Shown in pieces: positions 1-11,639 of a stretch of DNA of 64,000 nt. Below the pieces are notes generated by a model. The model was not told the DNA's origin, made no database searches, and saw only the letters and a program-made list of their open reading frames with translations. The DNA is from Sapria himalayana (taxonomy: Eukaryota > Streptophyta > Magnoliopsida > Malpighiales > Rafflesiaceae): positions 1 to 64,000 of the forward strand of contig JAREIK010012111.1 of the NCBI GenBank assembly GCA_029783825.1. Direction: 5' to 3'. The position numbers were made by a program, and so were the translations under genes. The first letter of the stretch is position 1. Each line of letters begins with the position of its first letter.

Positions 1-37
1 TTCTAATTTTCATTTCTTATTACATCTTTTCTTGTAG

Positions 38-39
<2 letters not shown>
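1..39 (-). repeat. CACTA-type terminal repeat at window edge
   Basis: Read on the minus strand this begins TACTACAAGAAAAGATG, close to the plant CACTA consensus CACTACAAGAAAA. It is the mirror image of the CACTA end at 25060. The element it belongs to would lie to the left, outside the window. Confidence 0.6.
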
Positions 40-74
<35 letters not shown>

Positions 75-350
75 TATATATGAATATGTAGACATACAAC
101 AAAGTATATTAGTATGTTTTAGTGCCTATATATATACAGAGACACACAACACACAATACTTTAAATGTATGTGTGTGTACATATATATACATATAAAGTA
201 TTGTATGTCAGTGGGTCTCTAAATATATAGGCACTAATACACACTAATATACTTTGTTGCGTGTCTACATTTATTTATATATACTTTTATATATACTTAT
301 ATATATATATATATATTAGAGTATTCATATCTTTGTGTTTGAGCATAGAG

Positions 351-387
<37 letters not shown>

Positions 388-684
388 AATCACTAGAAAA
401 AAAAATGGAGTTAGAAACACCCAAATCCATTTTAATTCCCTCATAAAGATCAAATAGCAACCTCAATAGAAATGGAAATATTTTGTTTTAAAATTGCACC
501 ATCCTAAATTTTAGAAATGGATAAAGCACAAACATTTCTAAATATAGAAAATTGTGTGGGTGTGTATACAGAGTTGTGTATGTCTAAAGACACACACACA
601 CACTATAATAATATGTATGTAAATATATGCAATAATAGATATATATATATATAGGACTATAGTTTATATAGTTTATAACTATGA

Positions 685-716
<32 letters not shown>

Positions 717-794
717 CATTTTCAAAATTGTTGTGTTTCATGTTTTATGTGTGTGTGTGTGTGTCATGATATATATGCAAACAAACACACATAC

Positions 795-844
<50 letters not shown>

Positions 845-1060
845 TATTAAAATATTTCAAACATGCACACACATGCACACACACACACACACAACACTAT
901 ATATATATATATATTTCTATATATATCTATATATCACATGATAGCACATATATATATTATGATACGCAACATTTTCTATAATATTATACTTATATAAAAT
1001 TAGATATGCTTCTATATATATATATATATAATGTATATGGTTATATATAGAAGTATATAA
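40..1060. repeat. Microsatellite-rich block, left copy
   Basis: Long (AT)n, (GT)n and (CA)n runs alternate with short unique linkers, including (TA)n at 41-70, (GT)n at 354-384, 685-714, 749-764 and 812-838, and (CA)n at 863-892. The linkers, such as the 'actttgttg..gtctacatttatt' piece near 251-276, recur inverted at 24240-25057 and in the direct copy at 35294-35960. The block is therefore a dispersed unit and not an isolated tract. Confidence 0.85.
393..560 (+). repeat. Short CACTA-like end inside microsatellite block
   Basis: It begins CACTAGAAAAAAAAATGGAG, followed by 'ttagaaacaccc' and by 'aaattttagaaatgg', all hallmarks of the ends of the CACTA element at 25060-35293. The reverse-complement partner is 24640-24798. 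It could be a small non-autonomous CACTA derivative or a fragment of one. Confidence 0.45.
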
Positions 1061-1149
1061 AATGTGTGATGGTATGTATTTGAATATTTTTTAATATGTT
1101 ATACGTACTACACACATTTATATTTTATGTTTACAATTTTACTTTATTT

Positions 1150-2495
1150 TTTTGATGTGGTATATAAATTGTCACATTAATATGAGGAACAAAAAATTAC
1201 CGAGTTGGATGTTTTCAAGTATATTTTGGTTTTAATATTTGAGTTCATTGAAGCTAAATTATGTATTTGTTTGTTGTTCCAATCTCCAAAAAAATGATCA
1301 AAGTATTAGAAGTTTTACAAAGTATTAAAAGTTTGTATAAAGAACCATCCTTGAATGATTAGAGCTTCTGTATGTTTTATGATTGATTGTTTGTCCAAAT
1401 ACAAAATTGAAAAAGAAAAAATATTCATCAATTTAGACTAATACAACGTATATGATACCGTAAATATCATTTTTTTTCTAAATGATCAATAGTGAAGACT
1501 AACTAAAGTTGACAATGTCTTTAGTTTTTCAAAATAAGATAGAGATGCTACAATTTTTATTTTGTTAAAATGATTATTTTTTCGATTAATTTTACTATCA
1601 AAGCACGAAGATCAATATGGAAATGTGTATAAGCACATGTTTTATTGTCCAAATGTATTGATCCACATACTTAATTTTTTTAGTTGATATTGAATGATTA
1701 TTGTGAAAATTATTTCAATCTGAGTTTCATTAATAAAAAACAATATAGAGGAAATGGTTCTAAATTGTAATTAATATGTGTGTATTTGTTTTATGATTTT
1801 TATGGGGTTTTCACATTTGAGTTAAGTATAATAATGTGCAATTGCTGCAATTGATAGGCTATGAGTTTTAAATTGTAATATTAAGACTTTTATTAAGCTT
1901 TAAGTATGTTTTTTGTATGAAATTTATCTATGACAACTCTAAACATATGTATAATTTAAGCTTTTGTTAAAGTGATACCATTAAGTGATCAGTATATCGT
2001 CATTAAGATTGATGAATTATTTAATTTATAGTTTTCCCTTGTTGCTTTATAATAATTTTCAGCTTTGTAGTTTTCATGGGATTTTGAGATCTAAACATAT
2101 ACAAGGCATAATGGAAAAACATGCAAAAACCAAAAACAAAAGAAAGGCAAAGATTATTTATGTAATTTTATAAAAAAATATTTTTTATGATCCTCTATGT
2201 TATTTATTTCTTTTTATTTCTGCCTCATTTAATGTCATATTCACCCTACCATCATATCATCGAAGAACTTAATTCAGGTGAAGTGTACTATTCTTCACGA
2301 GGCATAGAAGATGTAAGATATATAATTTTCCTATTTTTTGCTATTGAATCTAAATTTGAAAAATAAAGAGTTTCAACCAATTTAAATCAAATTATTCTTA
2401 ATTTCTCCCTTCAATCAATTCGGTTGATTATTATTTTATAAATAATTAGGATTGATTGGATGTTTATCATAAGATATATAATATTTTGAACGTTA
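1150..2495 (+). repeat. Tandem unit 1 in left arm (about 1.35 kb)
   Basis: The block starting 'tttgatgtggtatataaattg' is repeated from about 2497, with matching internal landmarks: 1481/2865, 1740/3115, 2000/3510, 2245/3765. It lacks the roughly 150-bp piece present in unit 2 at 3305-3470. No coding region is seen. Confidence 0.75.
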
Positions 2496-4015
2496 TTATC
2501 TGATGTTGTATTACAAATCGTCACATGATTATGAGGAACAAAAATTAGTGAGTTGGATGTTTTTAAGTATATTTTAGATTTTGATATTTGAGTATATTGA
2601 ATCTAAATTGGATTTTGATATTTGATTTTGATATTTAAGTATTGGATTTTGTTTGTTGATCTGATCTGCAAAAAAAATGATAAAAGTATTAGAAGTTTTA
2701 CAAAGTATTTATAATTTTATATAAAGAACCTTCCTAGAATGATTAGAGTTTGTGTATGTTTTATGATTGATTGTTTGTCCAAAATACAAAATGAAAAGGA
2801 AACAATATTCATCAATTTAGACTAATACAACTTATATTATAACTTAAATATTATTTTTTTCTAAATGATCAATAATGATGACTAATTGAAGTTGTCAATG
2901 TCTTTAGTATTTCAAAATAATATAGAGATGTTGAAATTTTAATTTTGTTGAAATGATTAAGTTTTCGATTAATCTTACTATCAAAGCACTAAGAGCAATA
3001 TAGAAATGTGTATAAACATGTGTTTTGCTGTCCAAATGTATTGATCCACATACTTAAATTTTTCTTTGATGATATTGAATAATTATTATGAAAATTATTT
3101 CAATTTGATTTTCATTAAATAAGAAAAATATAGAGGAAATGGTTGTATTTAAAATGTATGTATTTGTTTTATGATTTTTATGGGGTTTTCACATTTGAGT
3201 TGAGTATTAATAATGAGCAATTGGTGCAATTGATAGGCTATCTTGAGTCTTAAATTGTAATATTGATATTTCTGTTAAGCTTTTATATCTTTTTTTGTGT
3301 GATAAATATTATAATATTATCCAAGACAACAATGAGGAGTACATGACAATTGAAAGAATCAAGAAAAGTGAGTTTACAAGTTCTGCAAAGACCAACAAGG
3401 CAATGACTAGAGAAATAATAATGAACACAAGAAGAAGCCATGCAACAACTATATTTTCTATTTGGTGAATTTTTGTGTGGGAATATAAGTCAAAAGTGAT
3501 ACCACTAAGTGATTAGCATATCATCATGAAGATTGATGAATTATTTAATTTATAGTTTTTCCATGTTGCTTTATAATAATGTTCAGCTTTGTAGTTTTCA
3601 TAGTATTTTGAGATTTTAACATATGTATGGCAGAAAGGAAAAACATACAAGACCCAAAAACAAAAGAAAGGCAAAGATTTTTTATGTAATTTTATTTAAA
3701 AAAAATATATTTTTTATGATCCTGTCTGATATTTATTTCTCTTTATTTCTGTCTCCTTTAATGTTATATTCACCCTACCATCATATCATCGGGGAACTTA
3801 TATTTAGGTAAAGTGTGCCATTCTTCATAAGGCATGGAAAATGTAAGAAATAATGTTTCTATTTTTTGAGATTGAATCTAGAATTGTAAAATAAAGAGTT
3901 TCAACCAATTTAAACTTAATTACTCTTGATTTCTTACTTCAATCAATTCGGATGAACATTATTTGATATGTAATAATGATTGATTGGATATTTATTGCAA
4001 GATATATAATATTTT
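2496..4015 (+). repeat. Tandem unit 2 in left arm (about 1.5 kb)
   Basis: This is a direct repeat of 1150-2495. It retains the segment 3305-3470 (spliceable-looking, 'gacaacaatgaggagtac...'), which is also present inverted in the right arm near 16440-16640, so unit 2 is closer to the ancestral form. The right arm carries only one copy of this unit, so the tandem duplication is specific to the left arm or was lost from the right. Confidence 0.75.
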
Positions 4016-4949
4016 GAAAGTTATTATCTTAAAAATAGACATGAATTAATCCTTGAAATCAATTTTTTTTTTGTGTATGGATATAAATCCTAAGAATTTT
4101 ATGATTTTATTTTCGTCATTTAACTATAGTTGCTTTTGGAATCCAATAAACATGAAATCAGACTATCATTGTACTATTGGCTGACATCATTAAAAAAATA
4201 AAAAATATATATATATTTTAAGCTTAACATGACATAACCCAGTCGAATCAAAATAACATAACACGTCCAGCCAAGGAAGCCAAACCTATCTCGCATGTTG
4301 TTGTTCTTGCATGGCATGTCCTGAGAAACCAATTTTGTCCACCTGTCAATTGACATCTCTAGCAAATCATTTTCTACTTTTAGTAATTATTACCTTATTG
4401 TACAAAAGTTCACTATCCCCTCGAGTACTTCTCACAAAACCCACAAAATTTGATAATTCATATTCTATTCTTTTAATATATTTCTCTATCCCTCCTTTAT
4501 AATATCAATATTCTTTTTTTTATGTCTTTATTTTCCATAATGATTACACTTCACTTTCATCTTATCTAATGATTTTTTCCTATTATTATTTTGACTCCAG
4601 AACCAAGTTTTTCGAAAAAAAATCGAAGTAAAAGTTTATAGATAGTAAAATAAAATATATTTTTATGTTTACACATATATTATTCATAAGTATGGTAGAC
4701 ACAACTTCATCAAAGACAAAATTTTCTATAATTGTATCATTTATAATATTTATAAAAAACTGGTATTATGAATCTAGCAAACTTTGAAGAGAAAGTCTAG
4801 AATGTTCTTTTTCTACTATGTTATGATTAATAGATGATAATTGAAATACTAATATTTTCAGAATGTTGATGCATTTCATTATTAAAGTGGATTTTGATAT
4901 TTGAAGAATATTGGGCTTTCTTTTCAGATAGATTTTCAAAGAAAATATG

Positions 4950-7900
4950 TGTTGTGACTATTTTACACTAACTAATTTTAACAATTAGGGTGATCCAAAA
5001 ACTTATTAAGAGCGTATCTAATTAACTAGGATCTATAAAAGCAATTGTTATATAAGTAATAAAAAACATTTCATCCAAGTATCAATACCACAAAGATTAT
5101 ATTGATAATTTGGTAATTCAATAATGAGACGAATTATTTTTAGTAAAAAGAATATTCAGATTATTAGACAATCAAAAGTCCTTAGTTTATTCACTTGAAC
5201 TATATGTTAATATTTAAGTCATTTGACTTATATTATTTTGAACACATAATAAAGGTTTAGGTATTGTATAATGACTACTTGCCTTAATAATATACAAGAC
5301 AGTTGTCACAATTGAGGTGATGCCAATTTTGATCCTTTCATAGTTGTCCCCTTAGTACATAACCATTGAGATAACCAATCATATATGTTCCAAAGTTTAT
5401 ATAATCTCATATCTTTTAAGTAACTTTATTAACTTTTCTTATTTATTGCTTCATTTGCACACTCATATTCTGTGACTTTAAACATCATAAAGACCAAAGA
5501 TTGACATATTTTATACATATTTTCACTTTTGGCTTCATAAGTGCTAAATTCACATAATTAACATATATTTCCCTCACGTTTCACCTTGGGAACCATACAA
5601 GTAAATGTACCACACAAGGATTATTAGTCACTTGGTGGGTCATAATAAACTCACACATGTTTTAACGATTTTTTCCACCATCATTCTCAGTGATGATGTG
5701 ACACTCATACTAAACATAAATACCTTGTGAGAATGTTCTATATAATATTCATCTCAATTGAGAACCAATTATTTTAAGATGTGTACATTGAATTGACACA
5801 TAAAATCATTCGTACTTTTAAATTATTTAGTACCATATTCAAGATGAATAACATATCCGAGAGTTAGGGTTCAACATATATGTTTATTTCATGTTTCATA
5901 TTCAGAAGGGATATTACTTTCTTCCTATAATATGTATGAGTTAGCATAATAATTTACATAATATCATCGTCCACTATGACAATCTAACATAAATCTACCA
6001 ACATTCGAAATCTTTGTTCAAGTTTTATTTAATTACCAACCAACAATATTCATAACATAAAATAAATGAAACACATTCATTCATTAATAAATAAAATCAA
6101 TTAACATCACATATCTTAATTTACACAAACCCTATGTGCATGCTAGTTTGGTAAATATTTATGAATTCATCCTAGACAAGAAGAGTATGAGAGTCATGCC
6201 CCAAGCTCTAGGTATTAGCATTAATCTTATATCTATTGCTTACTTGTCGAACCCCTAGAAAGTATGAAATTCAAATCTAGGGTTTGTTACTTTCCATGGG
6301 TTTGCTTGCCTACTCAAGGAAAAGAAGCATAAAATGAAAGATCCATTAAAATTTTTCTATCTTTCACTTTTATATATAGGCAACCTTGCATTGTTTTAAG
6401 TAAGAAGTCATGACTTTTAGAAAAAGATTATAATTTTGACCTTTCTCTTTTCAGCATAAAGTCACAACTCTAGAAATTAGTCACGACTCTAGTCAACATA
6501 TTAATCTTTCTATAATAAAAAGTATTGGTGTTTTGAATGACCAATAATAGGGCCTAAAGTCTCTTTTATACAAATTCATGATAGTGTTAAATGGCCATCA
6601 TTTCATACCTGTTTCCATTCTCCATCCAAAAAGATCCATGCAACTAGGAAATGGCGGTGCCACAAAGTGGTGATGGATTCTCATTTTGTTATATAGTCGT
6701 GACCACGTGTAGAGGCTACAACATTGAAAATGGTATTTATTGAGTTTTATATGATTATAATTTTGAAAAATAGGTATGGTGCTGAGAATATCTTTCATGT
6801 GTTGGTCGTGGCAATGACATTGGGAAATCATCATGTTACAAATATTTTCCTTCACACCCTCTAAATTGTTCATAGTATTAGGAGTGATCACAATATTTGT
6901 CTTTCCTTATTTCATATATCTTATTGATGTAGTGATGTGAAAATTTCATTACATTTTATAATAAGCTTGAGCATACACGTCATAATTATTCATTTCATTG
7001 AGAATAAGAATCATGTCCTTAGAAATATGTATCCCAAAAATTATGATTTTGAATAATTTCTATGGTTTTGGCACGAGTAGTTGTGCCTATATAATTTTTT
7101 GTAGCTCAAAAAAATGTAGCTTTGTAAAAAAAACATAGCTTTGACTTGGAACTAGCGAGTCATATTAAATATAAAGTTATGATGCTTAGTTTCTGTGAAG
7201 AATAATTAATAACCTAACCATTTAAATTTTCTAAGCTATGCATTACTATGTTTCCTTAATAATATGATAGCCACTAAAAATATGTTGCACAGTTTAAAAA
7301 TTGATCTAATAAGTTGGTAGTATCATGAAATGGTGACACTACACTCACCAAGTACTTAATTTTTCTAGTCCTAATGAATCTTTTTGAAAGTGTTAACTAC
7401 TTCCAATGTAGTCTCCATCTTTTTCTAACAAACCTACACAATATCATTCCTTAGGCTATTTACGACTAACTCAATGTAGTAGAGAAATTTGAAATCTATT
7501 GGTAGCTAAAATTATTGGACCCATCAAAAAAGTATTTATAATATTTGGTCCCAAAGTAGGGTTGCAACTCATGTCGTTCAAACCAAATAACCCAAACCAA
7601 ACTCAATAAAAATCTAGTTCATGTTGAAAAATTGAAACCTGAGAAAAATTCAATTCAATACATTAAAGTTTCAACTCACATTACCCAAGTAAAAAAAAAT
7701 ACTTATTGTTACGCATATAAATATAAAATTTGAGACTTGAGTTTTTATGGTAAAATTATATGCTCAACTTTTTTGGTAAGTGAAGCATCACCTTGCATAC
7801 AATGAAAATTCCTTTGTGATCATTTATTTTTGTTTTATAAAATGAAAATGTTCCTTCATTTATTATCATCCCCAGTGCCTAGTATCATCATCTTGTATCT

Positions 7901-8162
7901 CATTTTATTGTCTAATTTATTATATCATTATTCTAGAATTTTCTATTTCAAATTTATATTTTATTTTCTATGTTAATAATAATTTTTATAGTTAATGCAT
8001 ATATAATATAGTTGTTTCAAAAAAGTGACAAAAATCTCAAGACAAATAATTTTTGTAAGAGACCCTTCCACATACTTAGAATTTTTTTTTATGTATTTAA
8101 CAAAAATAGTTTCTACTATTCTCATGTACAATTAATTATAAAAATAAAAAAATTGGCATAAG
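4950..8162 (-). repeat. Athila-type LTR-like segment U1
   Basis: This segment begins near 'tgttgtgactattttacacta' and contains 'caattagggtgatccaaaaactta', shared with 52491, 57252, 44340 and (inverted) 14910 and 62570. It is rich in the word GTCATGAC/CATGAC. By analogy with the minus-strand element at 52491-59860 it would be an LTR whose element reads leftward. No protein-coding region is visible, and boundaries are approximate. Confidence 0.5.
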
Positions 8163-8330
8163 AAATCACAACACATCTTGACTTTTGTTGAGTTTAATAA
8201 AAAAAATCGACCACTGCGTGGCCGGGCACAGCCGAATCGTGCAGTGCTTCGTGCCGGGCCGGGCCGGGCCGGAGTGGAACCGTGTTGGAACCGTGGCGTT
8301 CCCTTCGCGAAAATTATTTAGTATCGTCCC
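8163..8330. other. GC-rich patch upstream of gene 1
   Basis: After the inverted-repeat arm ends, base composition changes abruptly: 8215-8290 holds 'gccgggcacagcc' and a CGGGCC triplication. The sequence 'ggaaccgtggcgttccc' occurs at 8288 and again near 8386, about 97 bp apart. Such GC-rich CCGGGC tracts are common in hAT-type miniature elements, but no paired end is visible here. Confidence 0.4.
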
Positions 8331-8567
8331 CTTCAATTACGGAAACTAGTTTAGCATAGTCCTCTTCGCGACGACCCACCACCAGGGTGGAACCGTGGCG
8401 TTCCCGCTGTGGACACACCACCATCCGAAGAATCAATAGTTTACTGTACATAAAAAAGAGTCCATCATCTTCCCGACAGGATCCTCTGATTGCTCTTCAA
8501 TTCATGAAAATTCTGACCGTGTTGGAAATCCTTGACGATAATTATGGATTACGGTGTCATTCAAAGC

Positions 8568-8576
8568 TATATAAAT
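8568..8576 (+). promoter_or_regulatory. TATA box of gene 1
   Basis: TATATAAAT lies 89 nt upstream of the ATG and is preserved at the same relative position (39195-39203) in the paralogue. It sits within a stretch conserved between the copies ('gatnncgntgtcattcaa' just upstream), which supports a real core promoter. Confidence 0.7.
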
Positions 8577-8656
8577 GCCACGCAGAACAGAATTAGCCAC
8601 AAACACAACCTCAAAGCTCATAACCTCGCCAACTGTGCTCGTGCATCAAGATAAAG

Positions 8657-9271
8657 ATGGAAACTAATGGGGTGTTCAAACATCCGCTTCCATTTGTCTA
8701 TGCTTTATCATTTGGCCTTTTTTCCATATTTTGGATTGCGGATGCCCGTCGCCTCTACTCATCATCACTGTCGCCGGAATCCTCCACGTTTCCTACTCCG
8801 AGTGGCTCGCCTCCGGTTCCTGGTTCAAAATCCCCCACTCCCAGATCCATGGACTCCCCACCAGATTTCTCAACCCCACCACGAGGTTCTCCTCCTTCGT
8901 TGACTTCTCCACCTGTTCCAGAATTTGCAATCCCAACTAACTCGCCGTATTTTTCACTTTCGCCCCCTCAAATGATAGTCCCACCAGGCAGTGGTGACCT
9001 TTCACCGTCGCCACCCCAAAACACATTGCCCAAATTCATGCCTCCTACACCATTTTCAGACGAACAAGATAACTCACCACCTGGTCTAAATTCCCCCACT
9101 CCCAGATCCATGGACTCCCCGCCAAATTCCTCAACCCCACCACGAGGTTCACCTTCTTTATATTCTCCACCTGTTCCTGATCAATTTCCGCCTCGTCCGT
9201 CCTTCGGCAACCCCTCGCAAGCTCCACCCAGCTTTGGAATGCCTTCTCCTCCAAGTCCAGTGCCATACTAG
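8657..9271 (+). CDS. Secreted proline-rich protein, 204 aa (gene 1)
   Basis: A single uninterrupted exon encodes 204 residues. Residues 13-30 form a hydrophobic signal peptide ending in ADA, so cleavage near residue 30 and secretion to the cell wall or apoplast are likely. The mature part is dominated by SPP, TPP and SPSPP motifs of the kind hydroxylated and glycosylated in plant cell-wall proteins. A module SPTPRSMDSPP..STPPRGSP occurs twice (residues 59-79 and 146-166), and the C-terminus is SPPSPVPY. There is no long SPPPP extensin array and no cysteine-rich 8CM domain, so it is neither a classical extensin nor a hybrid proline-rich protein. The ATG at 8657 is chosen because it is the first in frame, follows a conserved AAG, sits 89 nt after a TATA box and matches the paralogue start at 39279. 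The function is unknown: a structural wall protein or a peptide precursor are both possible. Confidence 0.85.
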   Translation: METNGVFKHPLPFVYALSFGLFSIFWIADARRLYSSSLSPESSTFPTPSGSPPVPGSKSPTPRSMDSPPDFSTPPRGSPPSLTSPPVPEFAIPTNSPYFSLSPPQMIVPPGSGDLSPSPPQNTLPKFMPPTPFSDEQDNSPPGLNSPTPRSMDSPPNSSTPPRGSPSLYSPPVPDQFPPRPSFGNPSQAPPSFGMPSPPSPVPY

Positions 9272-9400
9272 TCACGACTTACGATTTGCAGAATGTTCCG
9301 ATTTTTAGTTTGTATTTTATAATTCGGATATGTAATCCGATTTGTATAATAAGTTTCTCTAATGAAACCACCCATATATCAATCGGGTGATGACCTTTTT
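9272..9400 (+). terminator. Gene 1 3' untranslated region / polyadenylation region
   Basis: After the TAG stop, a sequence conserved with gene 2 includes a small dyad CGGAT-atgta-ATCCG at about 9326, then 'ttgtataataag' and 'ctaatgaaacc', typical A/T-rich plant far- and near-upstream polyadenylation signals. The exact cleavage site cannot be set. Confidence 0.45.
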
Positions 9401-9639
9401 GAGCATCATTGCAGTAGTTTATTATCTGTGATACATTAACTTTTACCCGTGTGGAGCTGTCCCAATTTCCCCACGCATCAAAGTTACCAGCAAATCAAGT
9501 CACATGAATGATGAATAATTAATTACCGAGTACGCTTAGGTAGATTATATTTTGGGTGTTTTACCAGAAATTTTTAACATTTATAAACTATAACTTTTTA
9601 TATTTTAATTAAGTCCTAAAAGTATCCTCGCCCACCCCC

Positions 9640-9895
9640 TATTATTTTCTTCATGGTTTACAACTGAAATGATTGTTAGTATTGAATCATCATACTTGGT
9701 GTGTGTTCCAAGAATTATCCATCATTGACTTTTTTGGTGATAAAGTAGCTCATACTAATTAAAATTTTTATGATAATATTTTATATTATATTCATCTCAA
9801 TAAAAAACTTATTTTTTAATATATAGATAATAGATTGACATGTAAATCATCATGCTTTTGGTTTTATAGCATCATACTCAAAACAGATAACTCAC
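9640..9895 (-). repeat. Fragment of the Athila-type LTR family downstream of gene 1
   Basis: The fragment reads like 40735-41000 and like the middle of U1 (5690-5850): '...atattcatctcaa...aacttattttttaa.atatagata' followed by 'gacatgtaaatcatcatgcttttggttttata'. The same fragment downstream of both paralogues shows that it was part of the duplicated gene segment. The remaining DNA at 9531-9640 shows nothing recognisable. Confidence 0.5.
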
Positions 9896-9896
9896 T

Positions 9897-11294
9897 CATT
9901 TTTCAATACAATTGGATTTTGCTCGAACTCTTCTTATTTCACCTGGGATGTGCACTCCTAAAAATATCTTATCTTATGTATGCAGATAATTTAATTGTAT
10001 TCTCTAGAGGTGATTGGAACTCTATTAATGTTATTCTCAATGTAATAAAGCATTTCTCGATTGTATCAGGCTTGAATGTCAGCTCATTCAAATCAAATAT
10101 TTTCTTTGAAGGATTGGGGCAAATGCTTAATGGATGTTTTGGAAAATTCTGGTTTTAATAAGGGTACCCTTCCCTTCGTCTTTCTTGGCCTTCCCTTATC
10201 TTCAAGTCATCTTATATCTTCTTAATTTTTTATTTTATTGAACAACATTATTCAACTATCCATTAATGGGCGGGTAAGATTCTTTTGATAGCAGCAAGAT
10301 TTGAGTTACTCTATACAATGATACAAGACATTGAAAGATATTAGTTTTCGGTATTCCTTCTGCCAAATTATATCATAAAGATAATTGATAATACTTGTAG
10401 AAGATTCATATAGGATGAACTCAAAATGTGTAGATATATGCCTAAAGAATCTTAGGCCAAAGTATGCATGCCACCCCTATTGGAGGCCTTGGTCTTCTTG
10501 GAACAAACCTTTCTCAAGACCCTTTGGAGGATTAATAACATGGATAAACTTTGGTTTAAGTGGGTCCATCATGTTTATCTTAATTTTCAAAATATATGGG
10601 ACTACCGTAAGTTTAAAGAAGATCCTCATTGAAAACCTCTTTTTTCAGTAAAGAGTATTTTTATTGAGAAGTCTGAATCAAATGAGTAAATAAAAGAACT
10701 ATTAATAAGGTGGGGCGAAAATGAAAGACTAATTTTTGGAGCATATAATTATCTTATGGGAATATGTAATACTAAAGCAAAATCTTGGACAAAAGTCATA
10801 TGGATTAAGTACTATACCCAAGCATGCAATTTATCTTTGGATTACTAGGCACAAGAGACTAAAAATGAATGATCAAGAATTTTCAAAGCCCGATAACACA
10901 AGCAACAAATTCTACCATCGCGTAGAATTTATGGATTATAAGTACTATACTTGCATCAACTCAAACGATGAATGGACAGATTTAAAAAATTGGACCGGGG
11001 TTAAAAACAATACGGAAACATTATCAACCATTTTCAACAAGATGAAGGCCAACCACATGAAAGATAATCTAATAAATACGGTGTGGAAAGCAACATTTGC
11101 AGCTGTTGTATACTATATTTGGAGGGAGTGAAATAGAATGTAATTTGAAAACAAAGCCCAACATGCTGGAAATTTAGCTAGGAAAATTAAAACTGAAATT
11201 TTCTTTGTATTCGACAAAGAATATAGTATTTTGAATCTCTTGTATCTTGTACAGAATTTTTGATAGTGAAATTTTATTACTTATAAAAAAAAAC
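9897..11294 (+). mobile_element. 5'-truncated L1-type LINE
   Basis: This is the 3' part of a plant non-LTR retrotransposon. Near 9955-10100 there is reverse-transcriptase sequence of the type LKISYLMYADNLIVFSRGD, with YADN at 9979-9990 where active elements have YADD. Near 10805-11131 the zinc-knuckle-associated C-terminal region is recognisable: PKHAIYLWI, then a WTDLKNW..VKNN segment, then a WKATFAAVVYYIWRER end. Frameshifts and stops separate the pieces. The element ends in an A-rich tail at 11284-11294. The 5' boundary near 9897 is inferred from the end of homology to 40996. Target duplications were not found. The element is dead. Confidence 0.8.
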
Positions 11295-11639
11295 TAGTCA
11301 TGATAGTGCATCATTCGTATGTCTCACACCCACTATTTATATTCAAAATAAAAAAATTAGTAACTTTATTTTCAAGCAAATTATCTTGTGTAATGACTCG
11401 GCTTCATATATATTTGTCAAAGTATGTTAAATTTCTTTTCATTGCTATAGTTTTGATATATTTGATTATATATTATTTGTCAGTTCTAAATACAAATTTG
11501 TAATAGCATCATCATTTATTCAATTTTACTAATTATCTTCAACACCTTCGAGCCCATTTTGAATTATTTCTAGATAACTTTGCATCATCAATATAACTTT
11601 TATATTAATCTTTTATAACTAGAACTTACTTCCATTGAA
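11295..11639. other. Unassigned spacer
   Basis: AT-rich DNA between the LINE tail and the right inverted-repeat arm. No gene, no clear repeat and no RNA gene is seen. Confidence 0.5.

Larger units (their letters stand above)
1..8162 (+). repeat. Left arm of large imperfect inverted repeat (copy A)
   Basis: This whole stretch reappears reverse-complemented in 11640-25100. Anchor pairs read directly: 1-39 with 25061-25100, 393-560 with about 24640-24798, 980-1000 with 24199-24225, 1481-1545 with 24021-24090, 1545-1640 with 16950-17025, about 4020-4150 with 15720-15850, 6580-6900 with 13000-13290, and 8100-8162 with 11640-11710. The arm contains no intact gene. It is made of a microsatellite block, a tandemly duplicated 1.35-1.5 kb unit and a long LTR-like segment. 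Homology stops at 8162/11639. Divergence (many substitutions and small indels) indicates an old duplication. Confidence 0.85.
8331..9530 (+). repeat. Segmental duplication carrying gene 1 (partner 38960-40050)
   Basis: Promoter, coding region and 3' flank align with 38960-40050. Shared landmarks are 'cttcgcgacgaccca', 'cgacaggatcctc', the TATA region, the coding sequence, 'cggatatgtaatccg' after the stop, and 'cccaatttccccacgcatc' near 9459/39976. The copies lie in the same orientation, about 30.6 kb apart. Confidence 0.9.

Noticed and set aside
261..981. Open frames over the left microsatellite block (repeats of YI and CV)
   Set aside because: They translate (TA)n and (GT)n tracts and have no coding signal. 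The same applies to 24201-24485, 24769-24996 and 35478-35805.
6598..6891. 97-codon minus-strand frame in the left arm
   Set aside because: The corresponding parts of copies B and C are disrupted, and the segment is a GTCATGAC-rich LTR-like repeat.
7557..8162. Possible hAT miniature element starting 'tagggttgcaactcatg' in the left arm (mirrored near 12270-12290)
   Set aside because: The start resembles hAT ends, but I could not find a matching second end or 8-bp duplication.
8667..8940. Alternative plus-strand frames inside gene 1
   Set aside because: They overlap the gene in other frames and are not conserved in gene 2.
9045..9275. Minus-strand frame opposite gene 1 (and 39377-39583 opposite gene 2)
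   Set aside because: Complement of a codon-biased proline-rich gene; no independent start context or conservation beyond that forced by the sense strand.
10385..10651. Separate small gene in the spacer
   Set aside because: The frame lies within the LINE between recognisable RT and C-terminal pieces and is part of the decayed ORF2.
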